DNA of 35,972 nt from an uncultured Saprospiraceae bacterium (GTDB lineage Bacteria; Bacteroidota; Bacteroidia; Chitinophagales; Saprospiraceae): contig CALDTZ010000097.1 in assembly GCA_937924805.1 (NCBI GenBank), positions 1 to 35,972 on the forward strand, read 5' to 3'. Position 1 is the stretch's first letter; each line of letters begins with the position of its first letter. Shown one piece after another: positions 18,328 through 27,495 of the stretch. Under the pieces are notes generated by a model. That model did no database searches and was not told the DNA's origin. It was given only the letters and a program-made list of their open reading frames with translations. Both the position numbers and the translations under genes were made by a program.

Positions 18328-19650
18328 TTATCCTCCAAAATCATCAAAGGCAACATTTTCATCAGGAATACCCCAATCTTCAGCCATTTTGATTACAGAT
18401 TGATTCATCATCGGTGGGCCACAGAAATATAATTCTAATTCCTCAGGCGCCTCATGTTTACTTAAAAATTCATCGATAACAACATTATGAACATATCCTT
18501 TAAATCCATCACCTTTAGGGTCTAATAGATTTTCTTTTAATACCCAATTATCTTCAGGTAACGGATTATCCAAAGCAATTGCAAAAGTAAAGTTCGGAAA
18601 TTGTTTTTCAATAGCTCTAAACTCTTCTACATAAAATAACTCTTGTCTTGTTCGTCCTCCATAAAAGAAAGTAACCTTTCTTCCTGTTTTCAAGGTATGA
18701 AACAAGTGATATAAATGTGATCTCATTGGTGCCATTCCAGCTCCTCCACCTACATATAACATTTCACTTTCTGTCTCCTTGATAAAGAATTCACCATATG
18801 GACCAGAAATTGTACACTTATCGCCTGGCTTTAAGCCAAATACATACGATGAACATACTCCTGGATTCACATCCATCCAATCATTCTTAGCTCTATCCCA
18901 AGGCGGTGTCGCAATACGAATGGTTAGTGATACTATATTTCCTTCGGCTGGATGATTCGACATTGAATAAGCTCTAAAAACTTCTTCATCATTAACCATT
19001 TTAAGGTCCCAAAGTCTAAATTTCTCCCAATCTTTTTGGAACTTATCAGGCGAATCATGATAATCTGGATGTGCTGTGATATCCATATCTTTGTAATCAA
19101 CCGTAGTCGATGGTACATCAATCTGAATATATCCACCGGCTTCAAAATCTAAATGCTCCCCTTCCGGTAACTTCACAATAAACTCTTTGATAAAAGTTGC
19201 TACATTATAGTTTGAAATTACTTCACATTCCCATTTTTTAATCCCAAAGATTTCTTCCGGAATACGAATATCCATATCTCCCCGTACTTTCACTTGACAA
19301 GCCAATCGTTTATTCTCTTGTGCTTCTTTTTTTGTTAAGTGATTCATTTCTGTAGGCAACACATCTCCACCACCAGCATCTACATGGCATTCGCACATAG
19401 CACATGTGCCACCACCACCACAAGCAGAAGGTAAGAAAATATCTTTTTCCGACAATACACCTAATAGTGTTGTCCCTGGACTTACAATTAATGGGTTTTC
19501 TGTATCTCCATTGACTGTGATTTTTACATCACCTTGAGGTACTAATTTTTGACGGGCATAAATCAACATTATTGACAACAATAATATTACGCCTGAGAAA
19601 ACTACAAGTGCCCATATGATAGGCATGAAAGCTATGATCGTTAGTGTCAT
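18328..19650 (-). CDS. nqrF: Na+-translocating NADH:quinone reductase subunit F
   Basis: NqrF is the NADH-oxidising entry subunit. The 440-residue protein has an N-terminal transmembrane helix (about 8-31), then a [2Fe-2S] ferredoxin domain with Cys77, Cys83, Cys86 and Cys118 (CGGGGTCAMC and LAC). A ferredoxin-reductase-like FAD domain follows (RAYSMSN), then the NADH domain (YVGGGAGMAPMRSHLYHL, FYGGRTRQELFY) and the C-terminal FCGPPMMNQSV. It is the last gene of the operon and ends just before the terminator. All expected cofactor residues are present. Confidence 0.97.
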   Translation of the reverse strand: MTLTIIAFMPIIWALVVFSGVILLLSIMLIYARQKLVPQGDVKITVNGDTENPLIVSPGTTLLGVLSEKDIFLPSACGGGGTCAMCECHVDAGGGDVLPTEMNHLTKKEAQENKRLACQVKVRGDMDIRIPEEIFGIKKWECEVISNYNVATFIKEFIVKLPEGEHLDFEAGGYIQIDVPSTTVDYKDMDITAHPDYHDSPDKFQKDWEKFRLWDLKMVNDEEVFRAYSMSNHPAEGNIVSLTIRIATPPWDRAKNDWMDVNPGVCSSYVFGLKPGDKCTISGPYGEFFIKETESEMLYVGGGAGMAPMRSHLYHLFHTLKTGRKVTFFYGGRTRQELFYVEEFRAIEKQFPNFTFAIALDNPLPEDNWVLKENLLDPKGDGFKGYVHNVVIDEFLSKHEAPEELELYFCGPPMMNQSVIKMAEDWGIPDENVAFDDFGG

Positions 19651-19672
19651 ATCCTTTTTATTATTTTTTCAA

Positions 19673-20278
19673 TTAAAAAGCCGCAGGATCAATTCCCATC
19701 AAACTCATAAATGCCATTCCCATTAATCCAGTTAAAATAAAGGCCATCCCCAATCCTCGAAGGGCAGGTGGCACATCAGAATACCTGATTTTTTCTCGAA
19801 TAGCGGCAATCGCAATGATTGCTAAAAACCACCCAAATCCACCTCCTAAACCAAAGGCTACAGATTCGCTAAAATTATACTCTTTAGAAACCATAAACAA
19901 TGATCCTCCTAGTATGGCACAGTTTACTGTTATCAATGGTAAAAAGATACCTAAGGAATTATACAAAGCAGGTGATACTTTTTCAATAACCATTTCAACT
20001 AATTGTACCATAGATGCAATTACAGCTATAAATAGAATCAATCGTAAAAAAGTTAAATCCAAAGAAAACAATCCTGATTCACTTAATAGGTGTGTATTAA
20101 TAAGCCAGTTTATTGGCATAGTGATTCCCAAAACGAAAATAACGGCTAGGCCTAAACCAAATGCTGTTTTCACGGATTTAGAAACTGCCAAATATGAACA
20201 CATTCCTAAGAAATAGGCTAAAGCCAAATTTTCTATGAATGCTGATTTTATAAATAAATTTAATAACTCTCCGCTCAT
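19673..20278 (-). CDS. nqrE: Na+-translocating NADH:quinone reductase subunit E
   Basis: This 201-residue integral membrane subunit has about six transmembrane helices. Conserved stretches include [21 protein letters not shown] near the start, [12 protein letters not shown] in the middle and [21 protein letters not shown]. The NCAI(L)G-type cysteine belongs, with the matching one in NqrD, to the iron centre inside the membrane. It follows nqrD by 9 bp and precedes nqrF by 22 bp. Confidence 0.96.
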   Translation of the reverse strand: MSGELLNLFIKSAFIENLALAYFLGMCSYLAVSKSVKTAFGLGLAVIFVLGITMPINWLINTHLLSESGLFSLDLTFLRLILFIAVIASMVQLVEMVIEKVSPALYNSLGIFLPLITVNCAILGGSLFMVSKEYNFSESVAFGLGGGFGWFLAIIAIAAIREKIRYSDVPPALRGLGMAFILTGLMGMAFMSLMGIDPAAF

Positions 20279-20287
20279 GATTCTTTT

Positions 20288-20968
20288 TTATGAAATGTCA
20301 ACAAGTTTTGGATTAAAGCTTCGGTGTATCCAAATCAATACTCCAATTACAAACATTGCCGATGGGAATAAAACCATCAGATTGTTAGGAGCATAACCAG
20401 GAATAGTTAGTAAGTAATCAGAAGTAGGTCCTAGTAGCTTGTAACCAAGTAATGATCCTTTTCCCAACAATTCTCTTAATGCTGCTACAACAATTAGAAT
20501 AATTCCATACCCAACGCCATTACCGATACCATCAAGAAAGGATCTCCATGGATCATTCGCCATAGCAAATGCTTCCAATCGTCCCATTACAATACAGTTT
20601 GTAATGATCAATCCAATAAATACAGATAATTCTTTGTATACGTTGTAATCTACCGCCTTAAGCGTAAGTTCTACGACGGTAACTAAAGCTGCAATGATGA
20701 TCAATTGAACGATCATCCGTACTTGCTTTGGAATGCTTTTTCTCAAAATAGACGTAATTAAGTTTGAAAATGCACAAACGAAAATTACTGCAATTGACAT
20801 AACAATTGCTTTATTTAAAAGCGTCGTTACTGCTAGTGCTGAACATATACCCAATACTTGTACTGTAATCGGGTTATTGTCGTTTAAAGGGTCGACTAAA
20901 AGTTTTCTTTCCTTCTTCCCAAAGGCGAAGGTCGATTCCTTCTTTTTTATCACCGTTGTTTCTGCCAT
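20288..20968 (-). CDS. nqrD: Na+-translocating NADH:quinone reductase subunit D
   Basis: This 226-residue integral membrane subunit, paralogous to NqrE, has about six helices. LGICSALAVT and LIITNCIVMGRLEAFAM hold the conserved cysteines for the NqrD/E iron site, and DGIGNGVGYGIILIVVAALRELLG is typical. The first 25 or so residues are a Lys-rich cytosolic extension (VIKKKESTFAFGKKERK). It is 21 bp downstream of nqrC. Confidence 0.95.
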   Translation of the reverse strand: MAETTVIKKKESTFAFGKKERKLLVDPLNDNNPITVQVLGICSALAVTTLLNKAIVMSIAVIFVCAFSNLITSILRKSIPKQVRMIVQLIIIAALVTVVELTLKAVDYNVYKELSVFIGLIITNCIVMGRLEAFAMANDPWRSFLDGIGNGVGYGIILIVVAALRELLGKGSLLGYKLLGPTSDYLLTIPGYAPNNLMVLFPSAMFVIGVLIWIHRSFNPKLVDIS

Positions 20969-20989
20969 GATGACTATAGTTGTGAGTTT

Positions 20990-21739
20990 TTAGCTCTTTT
21001 TTACTGAATTAATAAATGGTTGATAATACTTTAATCCTCTTTCCATCATTTCTGCTACTCCATCAGCTGTAATCGTTGCTCCTGAAATACCATCTACCTC
21101 ATGTACTGGATCTTTTGCCCCACCTTTGATTACATCAACTGACTTGTACTCCCCATCGGTAGCAAATATTTTCTTACCGATAAATTGACTCGCCCATTCT
21201 TTGTTATCTTTAATCTCGGCACCTAAACCTGGTGTTTCAGCTTTGTGATCAAATGAAACACCAGCGATCGTGTTAACATCTGATGCAAAGGCTATATTCC
21301 CCCAAATTTCATCCCAAAGACCATTTCCTCTAACATTAAATACGTAAAATTTATCACCAGAAGATTTAGTATAGATGTAAATCGGAAGTACACGATCTGA
21401 CTCTTCCCTTTTTTTCTCTTTTGCTAGATCTATATGTTCTGCTAACCCACCTTTATAGCCTCTAGATTTAACATCTGCTTCAGCTATAAAATTTCCAGAC
21501 ATATCGATCACTTTCTGTTCAATTTGTTTGTCAAAAATACTAGCAACTTGTTCATCTGTTAAAGATGCAAAGTCACCTTCAATATGATCTTTAACGGCTG
21601 CTAATACCGCTTTCTTATTGTATACTGCCTCGTTTGTGTCATGGATTCCTTTTAAAGAAGTGGCCATGAATGATAATACTACGGCAACGATAGATGTCAT
21701 TATCAATACGAATCTGATTACTGAGCTTGTACTATGCAC
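20990..21739 (-). CDS. nqrC: Na+-translocating NADH:quinone reductase subunit C
   Basis: This 249-residue subunit has one N-terminal transmembrane helix (about 8-27) and a periplasmic flavin-binding domain. The covalent FMN site is DGISGATIT, with the acceptor Thr222; FMN transfer needs an ApbE-type transferase that is not in this window. KAETPGLGAEIKD is another family signature. The start codon overlaps the end of nqrB by 8 bp, which suggests coupled translation. Confidence 0.96.
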   Translation of the reverse strand: MHSTSSVIRFVLIMTSIVAVVLSFMATSLKGIHDTNEAVYNKKAVLAAVKDHIEGDFASLTDEQVASIFDKQIEQKVIDMSGNFIAEADVKSRGYKGGLAEHIDLAKEKKREESDRVLPIYIYTKSSGDKFYVFNVRGNGLWDEIWGNIAFASDVNTIAGVSFDHKAETPGLGAEIKDNKEWASQFIGKKIFATDGEYKSVDVIKGGAKDPVHEVDGISGATITADGVAEMMERGLKYYQPFINSVKKS

Positions 21740-22985
21740 TTTTTAAACGTTTTTTCATATTCCCTTCGATAACATAATGATCGATCAAAGCAGAAAATGT
21801 ATTTAAAAATAAAATGGATAACATCCATCCTTCTGGATACGCTGGGTTCATAACCCTTACAATCATTCCTATAAAACCAATTAAAAAACCGTAAATCCAT
21901 TTCCCTGTATTGGTTGCAGTCGCAGTTACTGGATCTGTTGCCATAAATGCCATAGCAAAGAAGAAACTTCCCATCCAAAACTGGTAATACCATGGCACAT
22001 CCATAAATGGAGTAGCACCCCAAACATTAAGTAACATTGCCATAAAAGCAGCACCAATGGTCATGGATAACATGATTCTCCAACTGGCAATTCTTGTTAT
22101 AAGTAAAAAGAAAGCTCCAAGTAAAACGAAGATTTTACTGGTCTCACCTATTGATCCTGGTATTGTCCCCCACCACATCTGTGCTGGAGTAAACTGCTCG
22201 GTTACGGCTTCCCAACCACCAGCATATGCTAGGGCTAAAGGAGTAGCACCACTATATCCATCCACCACAGCCGTAGTCGCACTATTAAATTGATCGACAC
22301 CCATCCAACCAAACAAGGTATTACACAAACCATTATGAAAAAATCCATAATCAGCCATTGTTCCTGATGCTAAACTTTCGTAGCCAGATACCCAGACTTG
22401 ATCGCCTGATATAGTAGTCGGATAAGCAAAAAACACAAAAACTCTAGCGAGTAGGGCTACATTCCAAATATTCATACCGGTACCACCAAACGCTTCTTTT
22501 CCAATAATTACGGCAAAAGCAACGGATACACAAAGGATCCATATCGGCAAATCTGGAGGCATAATCAACGGAATTAGAGCACCTGATACTAGGAACCCTT
22601 CTTCTACGGCATGACCTTTTTTCGCGGCAAAATATATTTCTATTCCTAGACCTATAACATTCGTCCAGATGAATAAGGGTAGTAATTTGATTAATCCATG
22701 GGCTAACTTAAGGTGAAAACCTTCTAAAAAACCAAGATATTGGCCTGCAGCCGTGAAATGCTGGTGACCTATATTATAGGTTCCAAAAAGATAACATAAT
22801 TGCATTGCAATTACCACATGAATCATGGTACGTTTCAAATCCATACCATCCCTTATATGCACACCACCACTCGTGGTCTGATCAGGGGCATAGGCAAACG
22901 TAAATACGGCATCATACAAAGTATGAAGTACCGGACTCTTCTTTTTGTCTGGTTCTATCTTTTTGAAAAAATCAAGTAACGCCAT
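21732..22985 (-). CDS. nqrB: Na+-translocating NADH:quinone reductase subunit B
   Basis: This 417-residue integral membrane subunit carries the covalent FMN in VDGYSGATPLALA, acceptor Thr248, and the riboflavin/quinone-facing helices. Other signatures are KRTMIHVVIAMQLCYLFGTYN, VEEGFLVSGALIPLIMPPDLP and GGTGMNIWNVALLARVFVFFAYP. It forms the main Na+ path together with NqrD and NqrE. It overlaps nqrC by 8 bp and is 36 bp after nqrA. Confidence 0.97.
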   Translation of the reverse strand: MALLDFFKKIEPDKKKSPVLHTLYDAVFTFAYAPDQTTSGGVHIRDGMDLKRTMIHVVIAMQLCYLFGTYNIGHQHFTAAGQYLGFLEGFHLKLAHGLIKLLPLFIWTNVIGLGIEIYFAAKKGHAVEEGFLVSGALIPLIMPPDLPIWILCVSVAFAVIIGKEAFGGTGMNIWNVALLARVFVFFAYPTTISGDQVWVSGYESLASGTMADYGFFHNGLCNTLFGWMGVDQFNSATTAVVDGYSGATPLALAYAGGWEAVTEQFTPAQMWWGTIPGSIGETSKIFVLLGAFFLLITRIASWRIMLSMTIGAAFMAMLLNVWGATPFMDVPWYYQFWMGSFFFAMAFMATDPVTATATNTGKWIYGFLIGFIGMIVRVMNPAYPEGWMLSILFLNTFSALIDHYVIEGNMKKRLKSA

Positions 22986-23021
22986 CGTTGTATTGTCTGA
23001 TAGTTAAATTCTAAAATTGGT

Positions 23022-24551
23022 TTACAATTGCTCTTGCAACATATCGAGGCCTTCTCTCAATATCTGTTGTAACGGCTGTTTTGAAGTACATGCAAATTCA
23101 CATATTGCGATATCTTCTTCACTAAGTTCAGTTATCCCTAATCCTTCCATTCGCTCATAATCATTAGTCACTACTGCTTTCATCAAGTGCATTGGCAATA
23201 TATCCATGGGTAACATTTTTTCATACTCTCCAGTCATTACAAATGCCCGTTTCTCACCATGCGTATTGGTGTCTACATCAAATTCGTGATTAGGAAATAA
23301 GAAATTAGGAAAAGTTCCAGATACACTCGGCCTAGGAGAAATTGGGAGTAACCATCCAAACATCTCAAAATGATCACCTTCTGGTATAACCGTTACTTGA
23401 TCATCTTTATAATTAAGGTACTGTTCTGGGCTTTTTGTTGCTCCTGATAATACATCACCAGAAATAACCCGAAGGTTTTCACCGCTAACATTGTCTTTCA
23501 ACAACTCACCTAAATGAGCGCCAACGTATGTTTTAACATAATGGGGATTTGCAACACCACCTCCAGTTATAGCTACAATACGATTTTGTTGGAAGCTGCC
23601 AGTTAAAAACAAGTTTCCTATATTGATCACATCTTGTACTTGTGCTGTCCAAACAGTATCTTTCCCTATTGGCTTAATATGATGCATTTGAATTCCAACA
23701 TTTCCCGCTGGATGAGGTCCTTTAAACCAATGCTTTTCAGCACCAGTGACATCACTAAAAGTAGATCCATTATTAGATGCATCCAATGAAAGATATACTT
23801 GGCCATCGGTTAATTTAGCTAATACATCGACTCCTTTTTGGAATGCAGCTTTGTTACCATCAATAACCAAATCCATATTTGGTGCTAAAGGCGCTGTATC
23901 AAATGTCGAAATAAATATATCCCTAGGTATTACAGCTGGATCTGGTATGATATCAAACGGTCTAGCATTCAACGTAACCCAAGCTCCTGCATCACGCAAT
24001 ACCGCCTGTATCTCATCTCTTGAAGCACTATTTAGATCTGGTATTTGAATTGAGCGTGATTGTTGATTTTTATCAGCTAAAACCACAACTTCTGCTATTG
24101 AACGTTTAGCCCCACGGTTAATTTCTACCACTTCACCACTTACTGGCGATACATACTTAACTTCAGGATTTGTTTTATCATAAAACAAAGGATCTCCTGC
24201 TTTCACTTCGTCTCCTATTGCCACCATTAACTTAGGTATTGGTGCAATACCTCTAAAGTTACCTGGCTGAATTGCAAAACGATTAACATTTGCAGATTTC
24301 AAGGTTCCTTGTGCAGCGCCTGTCATTTTGATATTATGTCCTTTACTAAGTGAATGGAATTTATCAGGATCTGCGAACGATGGTGCTTTGGATTTAAATA
24401 AGTTTGTCACTCGAGGAAATAAACTATAGTTTTCTTTCTGAGTATCAAGGCCTGATTTTTTAGCTTCAATCTGAATCAAATTGTCTGCAATAGATATCAC
24501 AGCTGCAGCTAGTATGATAAGACCTGTAATTATTAAGATGGTGGTAAGCAT
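23022..24551 (-). CDS. nqrA: Na+-translocating NADH:quinone reductase subunit A with N-terminal membrane helix
   Basis: This 509-residue subunit is about 60 residues longer than the usual 445-450. The normal family start aligns near residue 66 (FHSLSKGHNIKMTGAAQG); the barrel-sandwich part follows (AIGDEVKAGDPLFYDK, YVSPVSGEVVEINRGAKR) and then NARPFDIIPDPAVIPRDIF, GPHPAGNVGIQMHHI and RVISGDVLSG. Residues 4-25 form a strong hydrophobic helix (TILIITGLIILAAAVIS) joined by a polar linker. In studied enzymes NqrA is soluble and docks on NqrB, so a tether is unusual. The long start is supported by the promoter match at 24610; a GTG near residue 48 is a less likely alternative. Confidence 0.93.
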   Translation of the reverse strand: MLTTILIITGLIILAAAVISIADNLIQIEAKKSGLDTQKENYSLFPRVTNLFKSKAPSFADPDKFHSLSKGHNIKMTGAAQGTLKSANVNRFAIQPGNFRGIAPIPKLMVAIGDEVKAGDPLFYDKTNPEVKYVSPVSGEVVEINRGAKRSIAEVVVLADKNQQSRSIQIPDLNSASRDEIQAVLRDAGAWVTLNARPFDIIPDPAVIPRDIFISTFDTAPLAPNMDLVIDGNKAAFQKGVDVLAKLTDGQVYLSLDASNNGSTFSDVTGAEKHWFKGPHPAGNVGIQMHHIKPIGKDTVWTAQVQDVINIGNLFLTGSFQQNRIVAITGGGVANPHYVKTYVGAHLGELLKDNVSGENLRVISGDVLSGATKSPEQYLNYKDDQVTVIPEGDHFEMFGWLLPISPRPSVSGTFPNFLFPNHEFDVDTNTHGEKRAFVMTGEYEKMLPMDILPMHLMKAVVTNDYERMEGLGITELSEEDIAICEFACTSKQPLQQILREGLDMLQEQL

Positions 24552-24609
24552 AGTATGTTATTCTCAGCTTTTCGTATATGAAAAAATTGGCATACGCCAA
24601 ATTTCGCAA

Positions 24610-24617
24610 CAAATATA
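24610..24617 (-). promoter_or_regulatory. Candidate -7 element of the nqr operon
   Basis: On the minus strand TATATTTG matches TAnnTTTG and lies 58 bp before the nqrA start. The -33 TTG is not well placed, so this is a partial match, but it is the best candidate for the operon. Confidence 0.45.
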
Positions 24618-24909
24618 ATTAAACAATAACATAACGCGTTAACAGAAACTTTTCATTCAAATAGGTGGATACTATTTAGATTAAATCTTAATAAAAAATG
24701 AAGGTATTATACCAACGTGACACCTTATTATTAGTATCAGTGGATTTTAATGGTTACTGAATGTTTATTTTACCTGTTCCAATTTCAAATTTTTAGACTT
24801 TAGTCTCACTTCTTGGTTCAAAATTTAAAATCAGCACTTAAATTAAGGTGTATTTAAGGGTTTTTGTAGGAAACTTCATAAGAGTACTAAACTAATTTTT
24901 TTATCAATT
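24618..24909. other. Non-coding gap between nqrA and the GIN-domain gene
   Basis: No credible gene is visible on either strand. It holds small palindromes, AGATTAAATCT at 24678-24688 and GGTATTATACC at 24703-24713, and a 4-bp stem AGAC-TTTA-GTCT near 24795. None has a T-run that would make it a convincing terminator for the gene ending at 24910. Confidence 0.6.
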
Positions 24910-25782
24910 TTACTCAAACAAATCAACGATTCCTCCTTCGTTTTCCTTGGTAATAACCACCAATTCCGTTAATTTTCCTGATCGGCTTTCTTTGTAAATG
25001 GTTGTGCCTATAGACCAATTTTCATGTCTCGTCTTGAATGGTGACATCGAAAACCCATAACTAAAATGTGCACCCCTGCCATTTGGGCCTTTGACATAAA
25101 AAGCATGGCGATTTAAGGAATTATTTTTAATTCTAAATTTTATAAACTTAACTTTTGATTTGGTTACAGCGTTTTCTTTGGCAATTTGCTTTTCTATTTT
25201 GTTAGCATTGAGGTTTTCAATTATAGGCGAATCGCAATCGTTTTTAACTAGCTCATCGTAGACATCAAGGGTAACCTTAGCCTTACAATCAGTACCAATC
25301 TTTACCGTTCCGATTTTCAAGTTACGCGCATCAACCTTGGTTTTTGTGGTGTTGATACGTAGCTCGCTTATCTTACCGTCCAGCAGTAAGTTACCTACAT
25401 TACCATCTAACGTAAGGACATCCCCTTTTACATTTATTAGGCTTGTTGACGAGTGGGTCCCTTGGAAAACACGCTTCAGATTCGGACAACCAATCGTAAT
25501 TTGAGGTTGCTTGCTAGGTTCGATCCATTTTGCTTGATCCAAAACTAGATGGCCTTCCGTAAAATCAATATTGATATACTTAAGTATATTTTCATCAGCA
25601 CGAATTACCATCGTTTCTTCTTGGTTAAAGTCTAGTATAATATCTGCATAGAATTGCACATCGATACTCGTCATATTAGCAACAGATCGGGTCATCGTTT
25701 CCATTAAACCATTTCCATTGATTTGGCTAAAAAGAGGATTAAAGAAAAGTACAGAAACTAGGAGAAAAATAGAATTTTTCAT
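24910..25782 (-). CDS. Exported GIN-domain (DUF2807-like) protein
   Basis: This 290-residue protein has a signal peptide (KNSIFLLVSVLFFNPLFSQ). The middle part (about 30-200) repeats short beta-strand units such as MVIRADENILKYINIDF, LTLDGNVGNLLLDGKISEL and VDARNLKIGTVKIGTDCKAKVTL, fitting the beta-helical GIN/DUF2807 fold. The last 90 residues differ and read like a separate beta domain (FIKFRIKNNSLNRHAFYVKGPN). Members are often called putative auto-transporter adhesin heads, without firm function. A 7TM-AraC regulator gene ends 146 bp upstream on the same strand. Confidence 0.75.
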   Translation of the reverse strand: MKNSIFLLVSVLFFNPLFSQINGNGLMETMTRSVANMTSIDVQFYADIILDFNQEETMVIRADENILKYINIDFTEGHLVLDQAKWIEPSKQPQITIGCPNLKRVFQGTHSSTSLINVKGDVLTLDGNVGNLLLDGKISELRINTTKTKVDARNLKIGTVKIGTDCKAKVTLDVYDELVKNDCDSPIIENLNANKIEKQIAKENAVTKSKVKFIKFRIKNNSLNRHAFYVKGPNGRGAHFSYGFSMSPFKTRHENWSIGTTIYKESRSGKLTELVVITKENEGGIVDLFE

Positions 25783-25836
25783 TTTGTAGGTTTAAAGTGA
25801 ATAATAACCCAAAGTTGAGGCAAACAACGAAGCTAA

Positions 25837-25882
25837 TCGTCTCATAATTTATGTAGAGGTCCTATATTATGAATAGAGACGA
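25837..25882. repeat. Inverted repeat upstream of the GIN-domain gene
   Basis: TCGTCTC (25837-25843) and GAGACGA (25876-25882) are exact inverted arms 32 bp apart, with ATAAT and ATTAT further inside in the same symmetry. It lies 55-100 bp before the start at 25782. It is a possible operator, perhaps for the neighbouring AraC-type regulator; this is inference. Confidence 0.35.
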
Positions 25883-25928
25883 CTCAAATAATCTAATGTA
25901 TTGATTATCTGAACTTAAGGAAGCTCAT

Positions 25929-27116
25929 TTATTTGCGATAGGCGGAAGGAGGATTCCCATCTATTTTCTTAAATACTCGATTAAATGTCGCTTTGCTATT
26001 AAATCCAGTATCCAAAGCGATGGCTAGGATAGATAAATGTTGATAATCTTTATCCTCAATCTTTTGCTTTACTTGTGCCACCCGATATCCATTGATAAAT
26101 TCATTGAAATTTTTTCCTAATCCTGTGTTAATTACCATTGACAACTGGGATGGTGGCATCTTTAATCTCTGTGCTAGTATGGTTAAAGTGATATTTGAAT
26201 TTAGGTATAACGCTTCTTTTTCGACGATACCTGATACCATTTTAACTTGTTTCTGAATATCGATCGATCGTGTTATTGATAAATCTTCAGAATTACCTTT
26301 AACTGCATCGTTTGTTTTTTGAGTAATTTTTTGTTGGCTATGAAGCATTTCGAACTCCATTAAAGGCAAATCTTCAAGCGGAGTAAAAAAACCTTTAATA
26401 CCCACATACAACACCACCAATAAAGAGAAAAACTGAAACCACCACTCTTGAGTCCAATGCAATTCGAAAATAAAATCTTCCGTAATTTGTTGCAATGTGT
26501 TGTAAGTAAATAGAAAGGCAAATAGGAACAAAAAATTCCTTAGCCATCGCATTTCAAATTTGTATGTATCAGTAAATTGATGCTCCAATCTGGACCTAAT
26601 TTTATAATATAATTGAAAGGAAAAAATTAAATACAATAACAAGTGCACTGAAAAAAGAATGGCTATCAAAGAGGATATATGTTCGAGTGCCCATTGCATC
26701 CCTACCCCATTTTGTGTATCATCAAAATTGGGTTGTTGACGATCATATAATATTAGACCGATACAAAATAGAATATACAGCATCATAGGAGCAAAATGTA
26801 ACCATACCTTACCTTTAATCTGAAATCCTTTTTCGCCGACAGATTTGATATACAAATAAATTAAAGGGCCGATACCCAAGGTTAACTGGATCAAATAATA
26901 ATTGATCTTTGTATTTCGAAAAGTATCATACCACCCCATAAATCCAATGGTGTACGTCGTCCGATGATAGCATGTTACCAACAACAATAAAGCTAAAAGT
27001 AAACTCGAAATATCTTTTTTTAGCCACGCTTTATTAAGCAACATCATTACCAGCAATAATCCTTGAAGGACAAGAATCAATAATGGTGTTGAATAGATAT
27101 TGAAGTCTGGAAACAT
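25929..27116 (-). CDS. Seven-helix membrane AraC-family transcription regulator
   Basis: The N-terminal two thirds hold seven hydrophobic helices (for example LLILVLQGLLLVMMLL, LTLGIGPLIYLYI, HFAPMMLYILFCIGLILY, WWFQFFSLLVVLYVGI). A polar linker follows, then a C-terminal AraC double helix-turn-helix of about 100 residues (SNITLTILAQRLKMPPSQLS, LSILAIALDTGFNSKATFNRVFKKIDGNPPSAYRK). Such 7TM-AraC proteins are membrane-bound one-component regulators common in Bacteroidota. I choose ATG 27116; a TTG at 27143 would add nine residues but lies inside a hairpin. The target is unknown; the GIN gene downstream or the T9SS gene across the gap are candidates. Confidence 0.88.
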   Translation of the reverse strand: MFPDFNIYSTPLLILVLQGLLLVMMLLNKAWLKKDISSLLLALLLLVTCYHRTTYTIGFMGWYDTFRNTKINYYLIQLTLGIGPLIYLYIKSVGEKGFQIKGKVWLHFAPMMLYILFCIGLILYDRQQPNFDDTQNGVGMQWALEHISSLIAILFSVHLLLYLIFSFQLYYKIRSRLEHQFTDTYKFEMRWLRNFLFLFAFLFTYNTLQQITEDFIFELHWTQEWWFQFFSLLVVLYVGIKGFFTPLEDLPLMEFEMLHSQQKITQKTNDAVKGNSEDLSITRSIDIQKQVKMVSGIVEKEALYLNSNITLTILAQRLKMPPSQLSMVINTGLGKNFNEFINGYRVAQVKQKIEDKDYQHLSILAIALDTGFNSKATFNRVFKKIDGNPPSAYRK

Positions 27117-27495
27117 TTGAGTAAATGTATTCAAATCATTCAAAATGATTCAAATTAATTTTTTATAAAAGTTATTATTACTTTCTGCTTCTTAACTCAA
27201 AAGACCTAAAAGACAACAAATCGTAAATCGAGGTAATCAAACCATTCGTGTGATTTCAATTTAAAAATGTCAGCGAACAATGGCTTTCCAGCAAAATAAT
27301 TCACCTAAAAGAAAGTTACATCTACATGTTTCACTCTTTTAAAAGTGAAAAATTAAAATTGATCCTAATACGTTTGAAAAATCAATCAATGTTTGATCAT
27401 AAAAAACGCTGATGCCCAAAATGTGGCATACAAAAGCTTGAAAACCCAAGTAACTCTATCTAACATCCGTCTAAATATTGACTAAAAAACGATCA
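27117..27495. other. Divergent intergenic region with two dyads
   Basis: About 380 bp lie between the 7TM-AraC regulator and the T9SS gene, with no gene seen. It contains AATCATT-CAA-AATGATT (27134-27150) next to the regulator start, and TTTCACT-N8-AGTGAAA (27329-27350) in the middle. Both are possible operators, and an autoregulatory role is inference. No TAnnTTTG element is found upstream of the plus-strand gene. Confidence 0.5.
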
